This document shows positions 49,039 through 57,617 of a stretch of 64,000 bases of DNA, piece by piece. The notes under the pieces were generated by a model. That model saw only the letters and a list, made by a program, of their open reading frames with translations. It searched no databases and had not been told where the DNA came from. Within the stretch, counting starts at the first letter, position 1; each line of letters opens with the position of its first letter. Position numbers and translations under genes: made by a program. Origin of the DNA: Streptomyces sp. MBT65 (lineage in GTDB: Bacteria; Actinomycetota; Actinomycetes; Streptomycetales; Streptomycetaceae); assembly GCF_016612545.1 (NCBI RefSeq), contig NZ_JAENRY010000030.1, positions 1-64,000 of the forward strand, read 5' to 3'.

Positions 49039-51447
49039 TCAGTTGACCGCGTCCACCTCGCCCTCGGCGAGCTCGACGTCGTAGACCAGCGGGCCGTCCG
49101 CCACGGTGACCTGCCGGGCGATCGCGCCGTACGAGGGTGCGGTCGTCGCCAGGAGGTAGGTGCCCGGTGCCGGCACCGAGACGATGTACGAGCCGTCCGC
49201 CAGGGACTCGACGCGGTCCAGTTCGCGTCCGCCGGTCGTCCGCAGCGTGACGGACGCGCCCTCCACGGGCTCGCCCTCGGCCGTACGGACGAAACCGTGG
49301 ACGGCCGACGCCGGGCCCTCCACGACGGCCTGTACGGGCTCCTCGGCGGGTTCCACGGCGAGGTGCGGCAGGCTCTTGTCGAGCCACGCCGGGAGCCACC
49401 AGTTGGAGTTGCCCAGGAGGTGCATCGCGGCCGGCACCAGGGCCGTACGCAGGATGAAGGCGTCCAGGGCGACCGCGGCGGCCAGGCCGACGCCCGCCGT
49501 CGCCGCGCCCGTGTTGCCGCTCAGGACGAAGGCCAGGAAGACGCAGACCATGATCAGGGCGGCGGAGTTGATGACCCGGCTGGTCTCCGCGAGGCCGACG
49601 CGGACCGCGCGGGCGTTGTCCTTGGTGTGCACCCATTCCTCGTGCATACGGCTCACCAGGAACACCTGGTAGTCCATGGAGAGGCCGAACAGCAGGGACA
49701 GCATGATGACCGGCAGGAAGGCGTTGATCGGGCCCTCCTTGCCGAGGCCCAGCATGTCCAGGCCCCAGCCCCACTGGAAGATCGCCACCAGGACACCGAA
49801 GGAGGCCGCCGCCGCGATGAGGTTCATCAGGGCGGCCGTCAACGGCACCACCAGGGAACGGAACGCGAGCAGGAGCAGCAGGAAGCTCAGACCGATGATC
49901 GTCGCGACGAAGAGCGGGAGGCGGTCGCCCGTCACCGACGCGAAGTCCTTCGAGATCGCCGTCACACCGCCGACGTGACCGGTCGCGCCGGCCCCGGGGA
50001 TCACCTTGTCCCGCAGAGTGTCGATCAGGTCGTCCGTCTCCACGGACTGCGGTGAGGTCTTCGGGACGACCTGGATCACCGTCACCCCGCTCACGGGCGG
50101 CAGCGCGGCGACCTGGGCGACGTCCTTGGTCGCCCGGATGTCCTCGACCAGGGTGGCCGTGTCACCGCTCGACGTGACCACCTGGAGAGGGCCGTTGAAG
50201 CCGGGGCCGAAACCGTCGGCCAGGAGGTCGTACGCCTTCCTGGTGGTCGTCGAGGCGTTGTCGTTGCCCTGGTCGGTGGCGCCGAGGCGCAACGACAGCA
50301 CGGGGAGGGCGAGGACGGCCATGACGACGAGGGCGAGGGCGGCGATCCGGCGCGGCCGCTTCTGCACGGCGGCCGACCAGCGGACCGCGAGGTTGTCGGT
50401 GCGCTCCGGCTCGGGGCCGTTCTCCAGCTTGCGGCGCTGCTTGCGGCTGAGCACGCGCGGGCCCAGGAAGCCGAGCAGGGCGGGCAGCAGGGTCGTGGCC
50501 GCCAGGACGCTCAGGACGACCGTGAGCGAGGTGCCGACGACCACGCCGTCCAGGAAGCGCAGGTTCGTCACCAGCATGCCGGCGAGCGCGATGCACACCG
50601 TGCCGCCCGCGAACAGCACGGCCCGGCCCGAGGTGTTGAGGGCGATGACCGTCGACTCCTCCGGATCGAGGCCGCGTTGGAGCCCGCGTCGGTGCCGGGT
50701 GACGATGAACAGGGCGTAGTCGATGCCGACGCCGAGGCCGATCAGGGTGGCCAGCAGGGGTGCCAGGTCGGGGATGTCGGTGGTGTGGCTGAGGAGCTGG
50801 GTGGAGAACAGGCCCGTGCCGACGCCGAAGATCGCGATGCCGATCGGGAGCAGGGCGGCGTAGAACGAACCGAATGCCAGGAACAGGACGACGGCCGCCG
50901 CGAGGATGCCGACGCCCTCGGCTATGCCGCCCGGCGGTTCCTCGACCCGCTGGACGGCCTGGCCGCCCAGCTCGACGTGGAGGCCGTCACGCTGTGCGTC
51001 CTGCGCGGTGTCGACGACCTTCTGGACGAGCTCCTTGGGGACGGCGTTCGCCTGCTCGGCGAAGGTGATCTGCGCGTACGCGATCGTCCCGTCGGAGCTG
51101 ATCTGGGTGGCGCCCCGGGCGCCCGAGTAGGGGCCGGTGACCCCGCCGACGCCCTTCATGTCCGCGATCCTGTCCAGCGCGGGCTGGATCCGGGACTGGA
51201 CGGACTGGTCCTTCACCGAGCCCGAGTCGACCTTCCACACCACCGTGTCGGTGTCGCCCGAGCTGTTCGGGAAGGCCTTCTCCATCAGGTCGTACGCGCT
51301 CTTGGAGTCCGTGTCCGGGAGGGAGAAGACGTTCGCGTAGTCCGTACCCGCCGCCGTGGCCGAGAAGCCCAGGCCGAACAACGCCCCCACCCACAGCAAC
51401 AGGACCACCAACCGGTGCCGATAGCACCACCGTGCCAATGCCGCCAC
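49039..51447 (-). CDS. MMPL-family RND transporter with C-terminal carboxypeptidase-regulatory-like domain
   Basis: 802 aa with the 12-helix MMPL plan in two halves: LARWCYRHRLVVLLLWVGAL at the start, then LATLIGLGVGIDYALFIVTR near 242 and LSLLFGLSMDYQVFLVSRMH near 590 with the proton-relay GxxxDY motifs. Exports lipids or siderophores in relatives. After the last helix, about residues 715-802 form a soluble beta-sandwich-like extension (VHGFVRTAEGEPVEGASVTL, DGSYIVSVPAPGTYLLATTA), the pattern of CarboxypepD_reg/Cna-B domains. The GTG has GGAG 8 nt upstream. Divergent from a two-component system that may control it. Confidence 0.92.
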   Translation of the reverse strand: MAALARWCYRHRLVVLLLWVGALFGLGFSATAAGTDYANVFSLPDTDSKSAYDLMEKAFPNSSGDTDTVVWKVDSGSVKDQSVQSRIQPALDRIADMKGVGGVTGPYSGARGATQISSDGTIAYAQITFAEQANAVPKELVQKVVDTAQDAQRDGLHVELGGQAVQRVEEPPGGIAEGVGILAAAVVLFLAFGSFYAALLPIGIAIFGVGTGLFSTQLLSHTTDIPDLAPLLATLIGLGVGIDYALFIVTRHRRGLQRGLDPEESTVIALNTSGRAVLFAGGTVCIALAGMLVTNLRFLDGVVVGTSLTVVLSVLAATTLLPALLGFLGPRVLSRKQRRKLENGPEPERTDNLAVRWSAAVQKRPRRIAALALVVMAVLALPVLSLRLGATDQGNDNASTTTRKAYDLLADGFGPGFNGPLQVVTSSGDTATLVEDIRATKDVAQVAALPPVSGVTVIQVVPKTSPQSVETDDLIDTLRDKVIPGAGATGHVGGVTAISKDFASVTGDRLPLFVATIIGLSFLLLLLAFRSLVVPLTAALMNLIAAAASFGVLVAIFQWGWGLDMLGLGKEGPINAFLPVIMLSLLFGLSMDYQVFLVSRMHEEWVHTKDNARAVRVGLAETSRVINSAALIMVCVFLAFVLSGNTGAATAGVGLAAAVALDAFILRTALVPAAMHLLGNSNWWLPAWLDKSLPHLAVEPAEEPVQAVVEGPASAVHGFVRTAEGEPVEGASVTLRTTGGRELDRVESLADGSYIVSVPAPGTYLLATTAPSYGAIARQVTVADGPLVYDVELAEGEVDAVN

Positions 51448-51625
51448 GCTCAACGCTCCTTCATCGAAACCGAGTCGACTCGGTCGGTCGGTCAGTTGGT
51501 CCCCCAGGTCCTGGGCTACAGAATTGGCGGCGGCACGCACGCGTGGACATGTCCTGGCCATGACTCTCAAGGAACTCCAAAGACCGGACGGCCCCGATGT
51601 CAGTGCCGCCGCCGATACTGGGGGC

Positions 51626-52312
51626 ATGACGGCTCCAGGAACCGTGCTGGTGGTCGAGGACGAACCGAGCATCGCCGACGTCCTCGCCATCGCGCTGCGC
51701 TACCACCGCTTCGAGGTGATGACCGCCGGCACCGTGCGCGAGGCGCTCGCGCTGGCCGAGCGCACCCGCCCCGACTGCGCGCTGCTCGACGTGATGCTCC
51801 CGGACGGCGACGGCCGCGCCCTGGGGCACGAACTGCGCGCCCGCAGGCCCGAGCTGGCGATCGTCTTCCTCACCGCGCGGGACGCGCCGGCCGAGATCGT
51901 CGGCGCCCTCGGCTTCGGCGACGACTACATCACCAAGCCCTTCGACATCGACGTGGTCGTCGCCCGCATCACCGCCGTCCTGCGCCGCACCCGCCCCGCC
52001 GACGTCCTCCCGCAGCGCCCGCCCCTGCGCTACGGCGACCTGGAGCTGGACGAGACGACGTACTCGGTGCACCGCGCGGGCCGCTCGGTCGAGCTGACCC
52101 CCACCGAGTACGCCCTGCTGCGCTTCCTGGTGCGCAACGGCGGGCGGGTCGTGCCCAAGGAGCAACTCCTGCGCCACGTCTGGCAGTACGAGCACACCCC
52201 GCAGGAGTCGACCGTCGTCGAGACCTACATCAGCTATCTGCGGCGCAAGCTGGAGACCCTGGGACCGCCCGTGATCACCACGCGCCGGGGCGTCGGATAC
52301 GGGCTCGCATGA
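51626..52312 (+). CDS. OmpR-family response regulator
   Basis: 228 aa. Receiver: VLVVEDEPSIADVLAIALRY, phospho-acceptor Asp in CALLDVMLPDGDGRAL, Lys in YITKPFDIDV. C-terminal winged helix: LTPTEYALLRFLVRNGGRVV, ESTVVETYISYLRRKLETLG. The ATG at 51626 gives the standard N terminus; a start 34 codons earlier adds nothing. The 3' end overlaps the kinase ATG (ATGA). Probably regulates the divergent MMPL gene. Confidence 0.96.
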   Translation: MTAPGTVLVVEDEPSIADVLAIALRYHRFEVMTAGTVREALALAERTRPDCALLDVMLPDGDGRALGHELRARRPELAIVFLTARDAPAEIVGALGFGDDYITKPFDIDVVVARITAVLRRTRPADVLPQRPPLRYGDLELDETTYSVHRAGRSVELTPTEYALLRFLVRNGGRVVPKEQLLRHVWQYEHTPQESTVVETYISYLRRKLETLGPPVITTRRGVGYGLA

Positions 52313-53763
52313 ACATCCGCCTGCCGAACTGCGAGCGCGGTGCCCACTCCCTGCGCGCCAAGCTGACCCTGGCCAACCTCGCGCTGCTCTCCCTCGGCAT
52401 CGTCATGGCCACCGCCGTCAGCCTGATGGGCATGCGGCACTATCTGCTCGCCCAGGTGGACGCGGAGCTGACCAAGTCCCGTGACTCGCTGAGCAGTTCG
52501 CAGCTCACCATGCGGCAGATCAACGTACTGAGCTCGCTGGCCGGCATCGGCGACCGGCTGGTGCCGCAGCAGCAGGCCGGCTCCCCGAAGCCGGACACGG
52601 TGTTCGCGGCGGTCGACCGCCGGGGCAAGGTGCTCACGATCGCCGGGTACGCGCCGACCGCCGCGCAGCGGGCGCTCGCCGACGCCTTCCAGGACCCGAC
52701 CAAGCTCACCAAGGACGGCACTCCGCGCGACATCTCGCTGCGCGGCGACTCCTACCGGGCGACCGGGACCCAACTCACCGACGGCACGTACATCCTGATC
52801 GCCGCCGCCACCGGCAACCTCCACCACGGCATGGCCAAGGCCCTCAAGCTGGACCTCACCTTCGGCAGCCTGCTGCTGGTGCTGCTCGCCACGCTGACCA
52901 TGATCAGCGTGCGGCGGCGACTGCGGCCCCTGGAGGACATGGTCGAGACCTCGACGGCGATCGCCGAGGGCGATCTGACCCGGCGCGTGCCCTCCAGCCA
53001 CCACCCGACGCAGGAGGTCGAGCAACTGCGCCTCGCCCTCAACTCCATGCTCCACCAGGTGGAGTCGGCGTACCGCACGCGCGAGCGCACGGCGGCCCAG
53101 CTGCGCCGCTTCGTGGCCGACGCCTCGCACGAGCTGCGCACCCCGCTGTCGGCGATACGCGGCTACCTCCAGCTGTACGACAAGGGCATGCTGACCGAGC
53201 CCGACGAGCGCAGACGGGCCTGGGACCGGATGAACGCGGAGGCGGACCGGATGGGCCACCTCGTCGACGAACTCCTCATGCTGGCCCGCCTGGACCAGCG
53301 GCCCGAGCTGCGCTTCCGCAACGTCGATCTGAGCCGCCTGGTGCGGGACGCGGCCGAGGACCTGCGGGTGCAGCAGCCCGAGCGGCCCGTCACGGTCGGC
53401 GCCGACGGCTCCCTCCTGGTGCGCGCCGACGAGTCGGGGCTGCGCCAGCTGGTCGGCAACCTGGTGACCAACGTCCGCACCCACACCCCCGCCGACACGC
53501 CCGTACGGCTCGGTGTGGAGCGCGAGGACGGGGTCGTACGGCTGTGTGTCGCGGACCAGGGGCCGGGGCTGTGCGAGGACGACGCGGCGCGCATCTTCGA
53601 CCGCTTCTTCCGGGCGGGCGGCGGCGCGGGCAGCGGACTGGGGCTGGCCATCGTGCAGGGCGTCGTACAGGCGCACGGCGGCGAGGTGGCGGTGCGGACG
53701 GCGCCGGGCGAGGGGCTCGCGGTGACGGTGACCCTGCCGACACGGACGCCCGTGCCGTCGTAG
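52309..53763 (+). CDS. Membrane sensor histidine kinase (HAMP)
   Basis: 484 aa. Membrane segments at about 22-43 (NLALLSLGIVMATAVSLMG) and 180-198 (LTFGSLLLVLLATLTMISV) enclose a roughly 135-residue extracellular sensor. HAMP about 200-250 (RRRLRPLEDMVETSTAIAEG); H-box ADASHELRTPLSAIRGYLQL with the phospho-His; N-box LVGNLVTNVRTHTPADTP; G boxes CVADQGPGLC and GSGLGLAIVQG. The ATG overlaps the regulator stop. The signal is unknown. Confidence 0.96.
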   Translation: MNIRLPNCERGAHSLRAKLTLANLALLSLGIVMATAVSLMGMRHYLLAQVDAELTKSRDSLSSSQLTMRQINVLSSLAGIGDRLVPQQQAGSPKPDTVFAAVDRRGKVLTIAGYAPTAAQRALADAFQDPTKLTKDGTPRDISLRGDSYRATGTQLTDGTYILIAAATGNLHHGMAKALKLDLTFGSLLLVLLATLTMISVRRRLRPLEDMVETSTAIAEGDLTRRVPSSHHPTQEVEQLRLALNSMLHQVESAYRTRERTAAQLRRFVADASHELRTPLSAIRGYLQLYDKGMLTEPDERRRAWDRMNAEADRMGHLVDELLMLARLDQRPELRFRNVDLSRLVRDAAEDLRVQQPERPVTVGADGSLLVRADESGLRQLVGNLVTNVRTHTPADTPVRLGVEREDGVVRLCVADQGPGLCEDDAARIFDRFFRAGGGAGSGLGLAIVQGVVQAHGGEVAVRTAPGEGLAVTVTLPTRTPVPS

Positions 53764-53782
53764 GACACCAGGGCCAGGGGTC

Positions 53783-54187
53783 TCAGCCGGTGTCCGCCTG
53801 GACGAGGGCCCACACCGTCTTGCCGTGCGGGCCGCGGCTCCAGACGCCCCAGGCGGCCGCTATGCCCTCCACGAGGTGGAGTCCGCGGCCGGCCTCCTCG
53901 ACGTCCGTCACGACCCGCAGCCGGGGCTCCAACCGGCCCTCGTCCGACACCTCGATGAGGCAGGAGCCGTCCGCGAGGGCCGTCACCGCCACCTCGAACT
54001 CCCGCTCCAGGAGCGGCCCGTGGCGTACGACGTTGGTCGCCAGCTCGGACACGAGCAGCACCGCGTCCTGGAGCGCCGGGTCGTCACTCCGGTGCCCCCA
54101 GTCGGCCAGATGGTCCCGGACCCGGCGCCGGGCGAGACCCACCGAAGCCGGATGCCGGGGCAGCCGGAAGGAGTTGCGTCTGACCAC
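53783..54187 (-). CDS. Anti-sigma-factor-type ATP-binding protein (RsbW/SpoIIAB-like HATPase)
   Basis: 134-aa stand-alone HATPase_c domain: VGLARRRVRDHLADWG, LVSELATNVVRHG (N-box), SDEGRLEPRLR (weak G1 box) and GRGLHLVEGIAAAWGV (G2). Such proteins are numerous in Streptomyces and act as serine kinases/anti-sigma factors for SigB-type factors; partner not adjacent. GTG start with GAGGAG 5 nt upstream. Confidence 0.88.
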   Translation of the reverse strand: MVRRNSFRLPRHPASVGLARRRVRDHLADWGHRSDDPALQDAVLLVSELATNVVRHGPLLEREFEVAVTALADGSCLIEVSDEGRLEPRLRVVTDVEEAGRGLHLVEGIAAAWGVWSRGPHGKTVWALVQADTG

Positions 54188-54282
54188 GTCGGCTCCTCAC
54201 CCCACACACGCCTCCGTCACATGGTGCTGCGTGTGGTGGCCGTCCGCCGTCACTCGGACAAAAGATCGAACAAAGGTCAACG

Positions 54283-54308
54283 CCGCGGCAGCACGTCCGC
54301 TGCCGCGG
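54283..54308 (-). terminator. Terminator after the substrate-binding protein gene
   Basis: Perfect 10-bp GC stem (54283-54292 with 54299-54308) with a 6-nt loop, 7 bp past the stop at 54316. Confidence 0.7.
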
Positions 54309-54315
54309 AGCCGCC

Positions 54316-55872
54316 TCAGATCCAGTCCAGCGCCCACAGCCGGAACACGCCGGTGCCGTCCGTGAGGTAGGAGATGCCGCCGACGTCCTCGCTGCTCACG
54401 ACGTACTCCTTGCGCTGCCACAGCGGGATCAGCGGCACGTCCTCGGCCACGTCCGACTGGAGGTCGCGGAAGTCGTCGTCGACACGGCTGCGGTCGGCGT
54501 ACTGCTGGCTGCTGAGGATCAGTTGGTCGACGATCTTGTTGCTGTAGCCGGTGTTCATGGTGGAGCCGGTGCCGACGAGCGGGGAGCCGAAGGTGTCCGG
54601 GTCGGGGTAGTCGGCGACCCAGCCGACGGCGTACGCGTCCAGCTTGCCGGTCGCCCAGCGCTTCTGGAAGTCGGTCCACTCGTAGCCCTTGACGTTCACC
54701 TTGAAGAGCCCGCCCGCCTCCAGTTGCTTCTTCAGCTCGGCGGCCTCCTCGGCGCCTGCGCCGTGCCCGATGCCGTACCCGTAGGTGAAGGTCACCGGGA
54801 GGGAGACACCGGCCTCTTCGAGGAGGGCCTTCGCCTTCTTGGTGCTCTGGGAGGGGTAGTCGTCGAAGAAGGACGTCGTGTGGCCGACGAGACCGGCGGG
54901 GATCAGCGAGTACAGCGGGTCGACCGTGTCGTCGTACACCGTGGCGGCCAGTTGTTCGCGGTTGATCAGCCAGGCCATGGCCCGCCGCACCAGGACGTCG
55001 TGCAGGGGCGTGCCCTTACGGGTGTTGAGGTACAGGTTGCGGGTCTCGGAGCTGTCCGCCTCCGACACCCGCTGGTTCGGGTCGCTCGCCGAGAGCCCGG
55101 AGAGCATCTTCGGGGGCAGCTGGCGGGTGGCGACCTTGACCCGCTTCTCCTGGTACGCCTTCTGCAGCGCGTCCGAGTCGGCGTAGTACCGCAGCTCGAT
55201 CGGGCTGCCGGTGCTCTTGACGGCACCCTTGTAGTGGCCGTTCGGTGTGAGGACCGCCCTCTTGCCCTTCGTATACGTCGTCAGGGTGTACGGCCCGGTG
55301 CCGTCGGCCCGGAAGCCGTTGCGCGGGGCGTCCTTCGGGTACTTGGTGCTGTCGACGATCGAACCGGCGCCGGTGGCCACCTTGAAGGGGAACGTGGCGT
55401 CCGGCGACGAGAGATGGAAGGTGACGGTCATCCCGGAGGCGTCGACCGAGCCGAGCGTGGAGAGCAGCGCCGACGGACCCACATCGGAGTTGATCTTCTT
55501 GACCCGGTCGAAGGAGTACTTGACGTCCTCGGCGGTCATCGAGCGCCCGCTCGGGAAGGTGAGCCCCTCGCGCACCACACAGCGGTACGTCCGCAGCCCG
55601 CCGCCCACGAACGCGCAGCTCTTGGCCGCGTCCGGCACGGGTGTCGTGCCGCCCGAGTCGAAGGTCATCAGCGACTGGAAGACGTTGCTGTACAACGCCC
55701 AGGAACCGGCGTCGTAGGCGGCGGCCGGGTCGAGGGACGTGACGGCGTCCGTCGTCCCCACCGTGATCGTCTTGTTCTTGTTCCCGTCCGGGGGCAGCAA
55801 CTGCCAGCCCCCGACTCCCACGGCCGCCAGAACCAGCAGCGTCGCGAGAATCCGTATGCGAACCGACCGCAT
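54316..55872 (-). CDS. Family 5 (peptide/nickel type) extracellular substrate-binding protein, orphan
   Basis: 518 aa. An N-terminal hydrophobic segment (RIRILATLLVLAAVGVGGW at 5-23) is followed directly by the SBP_bac_5 fold: TITVGTTDAVTSLDPAAAYD, VREGLTFPSGRSMTAEDVKY, NLYLNTRKGTPLHDVLVRRA and VGWVADYPDPDTFGSPLVGT. There is no Cys for a lipid anchor, so it is an uncleaved signal anchor or a secreted form. No permease or ATPase gene is adjacent, unlike most Opp/Dpp systems. ATG with GGGAGGG upstream; a start 13 codons earlier is less likely. Confidence 0.9.
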   Translation of the reverse strand: MRSVRIRILATLLVLAAVGVGGWQLLPPDGNKNKTITVGTTDAVTSLDPAAAYDAGSWALYSNVFQSLMTFDSGGTTPVPDAAKSCAFVGGGLRTYRCVVREGLTFPSGRSMTAEDVKYSFDRVKKINSDVGPSALLSTLGSVDASGMTVTFHLSSPDATFPFKVATGAGSIVDSTKYPKDAPRNGFRADGTGPYTLTTYTKGKRAVLTPNGHYKGAVKSTGSPIELRYYADSDALQKAYQEKRVKVATRQLPPKMLSGLSASDPNQRVSEADSSETRNLYLNTRKGTPLHDVLVRRAMAWLINREQLAATVYDDTVDPLYSLIPAGLVGHTTSFFDDYPSQSTKKAKALLEEAGVSLPVTFTYGYGIGHGAGAEEAAELKKQLEAGGLFKVNVKGYEWTDFQKRWATGKLDAYAVGWVADYPDPDTFGSPLVGTGSTMNTGYSNKIVDQLILSSQQYADRSRVDDDFRDLQSDVAEDVPLIPLWQRKEYVVSSEDVGGISYLTDGTGVFRLWALDWI

Positions 55873-56067
55873 CGGTGTGCCCTCCCAAGGACCCTCCCGG
55901 GTCCCTCGCATATGCCACTCCCCTAGTGGCGCGGATCACCTAACCACAGGAGTTTCATGTGGGGGAAGAGGGTTCTGCCGAGATGAGAAAGAACTTACCG
56001 ACCGGTGTTAATGGCCCGTTTCACAGGCGACTCCCAGCCAAGTGCCGAGAGCGCCTTCCACCGGCAA

Positions 56068-57282
56068 CTAGGCCTGTTTCGAGGCGAGTTCGACGATCGT
56101 GATGTCCGACGGCGCCCCCACTCGCGTGGGCGGCCCCCACGCGCCCGCGCCCCTGCTGACGTACAGCTCGGTGTCGCCGTAGCGCTCCAGTCCGGCGACC
56201 GTCGGATTGGCCGCCGCCGCGACGAAGTTGCCGGGCCACAACTGGCCGCCGTGGGTGTGCCCGGAGAGCTGGAGGTCGACGGCGTGCTTCACGGCCTCGT
56301 GGATCTGCACGGGCTGATGCGCGAGCAGCACGCACGCGCGCGTGGTGTCACGATCGCCGAGCGCCTTCCCGAAGTCGGGCCCCTGTCCCTCGCTCTCGCC
56401 CTGGAGGTCGTTGACCCCGGCGAGGTCGAACCCGGGGAGTTCGGTACGGGCGTTCTCCAGGGGGTGGATCCCGAGCCTGCGGACCTCTTCCAGCCACTGT
56501 TCGGCGCCGGAGAAGTACTCGTGGTTCCCGGTGACGAAGTAGCTCCCGTGACGGGCCCTCAGCCCGCCCAGGGGTGCCGCCGCGGGCCCCAGGTTCTTGA
56601 CGCTGCCGTCGACCAGGTCACCGACGACCGCGATGAGATCGGGCTGCGTCGAGTTGATCGTGTCGACGACCTTCTGCGCGAACCCACGGCCCAGGACGGG
56701 CCCCAGGTGGATGTCACTGACGACCGCGATCCTGTACCCGTGCGCGGACCGCGGCAGCTTGGCCAACGGCACGGTGACCCGCTTGACACCCGGCCCGCGC
56801 AGCACCCCGTAGGTGCCGTATCCGACGGTCCCCACGGCGGCAGCGGCAGCCGCACCCCCGACGGCCCGCGAGACGAAGAGCCGACGCGAGGGACCGGAAG
56901 GCCGCGGCTCCTCCGTGGCTGGGGGCTCGTGCTCTTCTACGGCCGTCTCGGCCCGCCCGCGCCGGTCGAGGAAGCGGCGCAGCAGCGGCCGTAGGATCTC
57001 GCCCGCGAGGACGGCCAGCAGGAGGTAGATCGCCAGGGCCATCCACAGGAAGCCGGGCCAGCCCAGGGTGCGTTGGAGCCAGAAGGGGGCGCCGCCGCGT
57101 TCGGCGGCCAGGGCCGCGATCATCAGGACCGGGCCGGCCACGAACACGGCCGTGCCGGTCACGCGGGCGGGGCCCCACGCGCGCGTGGTGTCGCGGACGA
57201 GGCGGCGCCAGACGTACCAGTGCCCGCCGCCGAGGACGGCGACCGCGACCAGGACGACGAGGGCGATGACGAGGATGGCCAC
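56068..57282 (-). CDS. Membrane-anchored metallophosphoesterase
   Basis: 404 aa. Three or four N-terminal membrane segments (ILVIALVVLVAVAVLGGGHW, GTAVFVAGPVLMIAALAAE, GFLWMALAIYLLLAVLAGE) and a fourth after RRLFVSRAVGG, then the calcineurin-type domain: AVVSDIHLGPVLG, VVGDLVDGSV, FVTGNHEYFSG, and LSGHTHGGQLWPGN. All metal-binding motifs are intact. Similar to YaeI-type phosphodiesterases; substrate unknown. GTG start four bases after the stop of the small membrane protein gene, so an operon. Confidence 0.9.
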   Translation of the reverse strand: MAILVIALVVLVAVAVLGGGHWYVWRRLVRDTTRAWGPARVTGTAVFVAGPVLMIAALAAERGGAPFWLQRTLGWPGFLWMALAIYLLLAVLAGEILRPLLRRFLDRRGRAETAVEEHEPPATEEPRPSGPSRRLFVSRAVGGAAAAAAVGTVGYGTYGVLRGPGVKRVTVPLAKLPRSAHGYRIAVVSDIHLGPVLGRGFAQKVVDTINSTQPDLIAVVGDLVDGSVKNLGPAAAPLGGLRARHGSYFVTGNHEYFSGAEQWLEEVRRLGIHPLENARTELPGFDLAGVNDLQGESEGQGPDFGKALGDRDTTRACVLLAHQPVQIHEAVKHAVDLQLSGHTHGGQLWPGNFVAAAANPTVAGLERYGDTELYVSRGAGAWGPPTRVGAPSDITIVELASKQA

Positions 57283-57286
57283 TTCT

Positions 57287-57526
57287 TTATGAGGTCTCGC
57301 GCAGTGCGCGCAGTCCACGCAACCCGAGGCCCCCGATGACCGTCCCCAATACGAAGGACACGACGGCCAGGGTCAGATGGACCCAGAAGTACGCCGTCGG
57401 GCGGCCGTCGTCGAAGGCCAGGCCGCTGCCGTCCGCGACGAGATTCTTGACGAAAGTGACCCAGATGATCCAGCTCCACACCCCGAAGGCGAGCAGGAAC
57501 CAGGAGACGGGGCGGCTGAGCTTCAT
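57287..57526 (-). CDS. Small integral membrane protein (79 aa)
   Basis: Two membrane segments: PVSWFLLAFGVWSWIIWVTF at 6-25 and FWVHLTLAVVSFVLGTVIGG near 48-67, with a small polar loop between them and an Arg-rich end. Short SCO4846-type proteins of this pattern are conserved in Streptomyces as I recall; function unknown. ATG at 57526. It leads the metallophosphoesterase gene by four bases and diverges from the carboxypeptidase gene. Confidence 0.85.
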   Translation of the reverse strand: MKLSRPVSWFLLAFGVWSWIIWVTFVKNLVADGSGLAFDDGRPTAYFWVHLTLAVVSFVLGTVIGGLGLRGLRALRETS

Positions 57527-57617
57527 GAGTCCAGTATCGCCGTCGCCCCTGGGGGCCCGTGTCCGGGGTGGGGCCGCTGACGGGACTTCGGGTCCCCGGG
57601 CATGTACGTTCTCGTGC

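Noticed and set aside
50677..53763. 1028-codon open frame on the plus strand
   Set aside because: The first half is antisense to the MMPL transporter and out of frame with the response regulator; only the part from 52309 (histidine kinase) is real.
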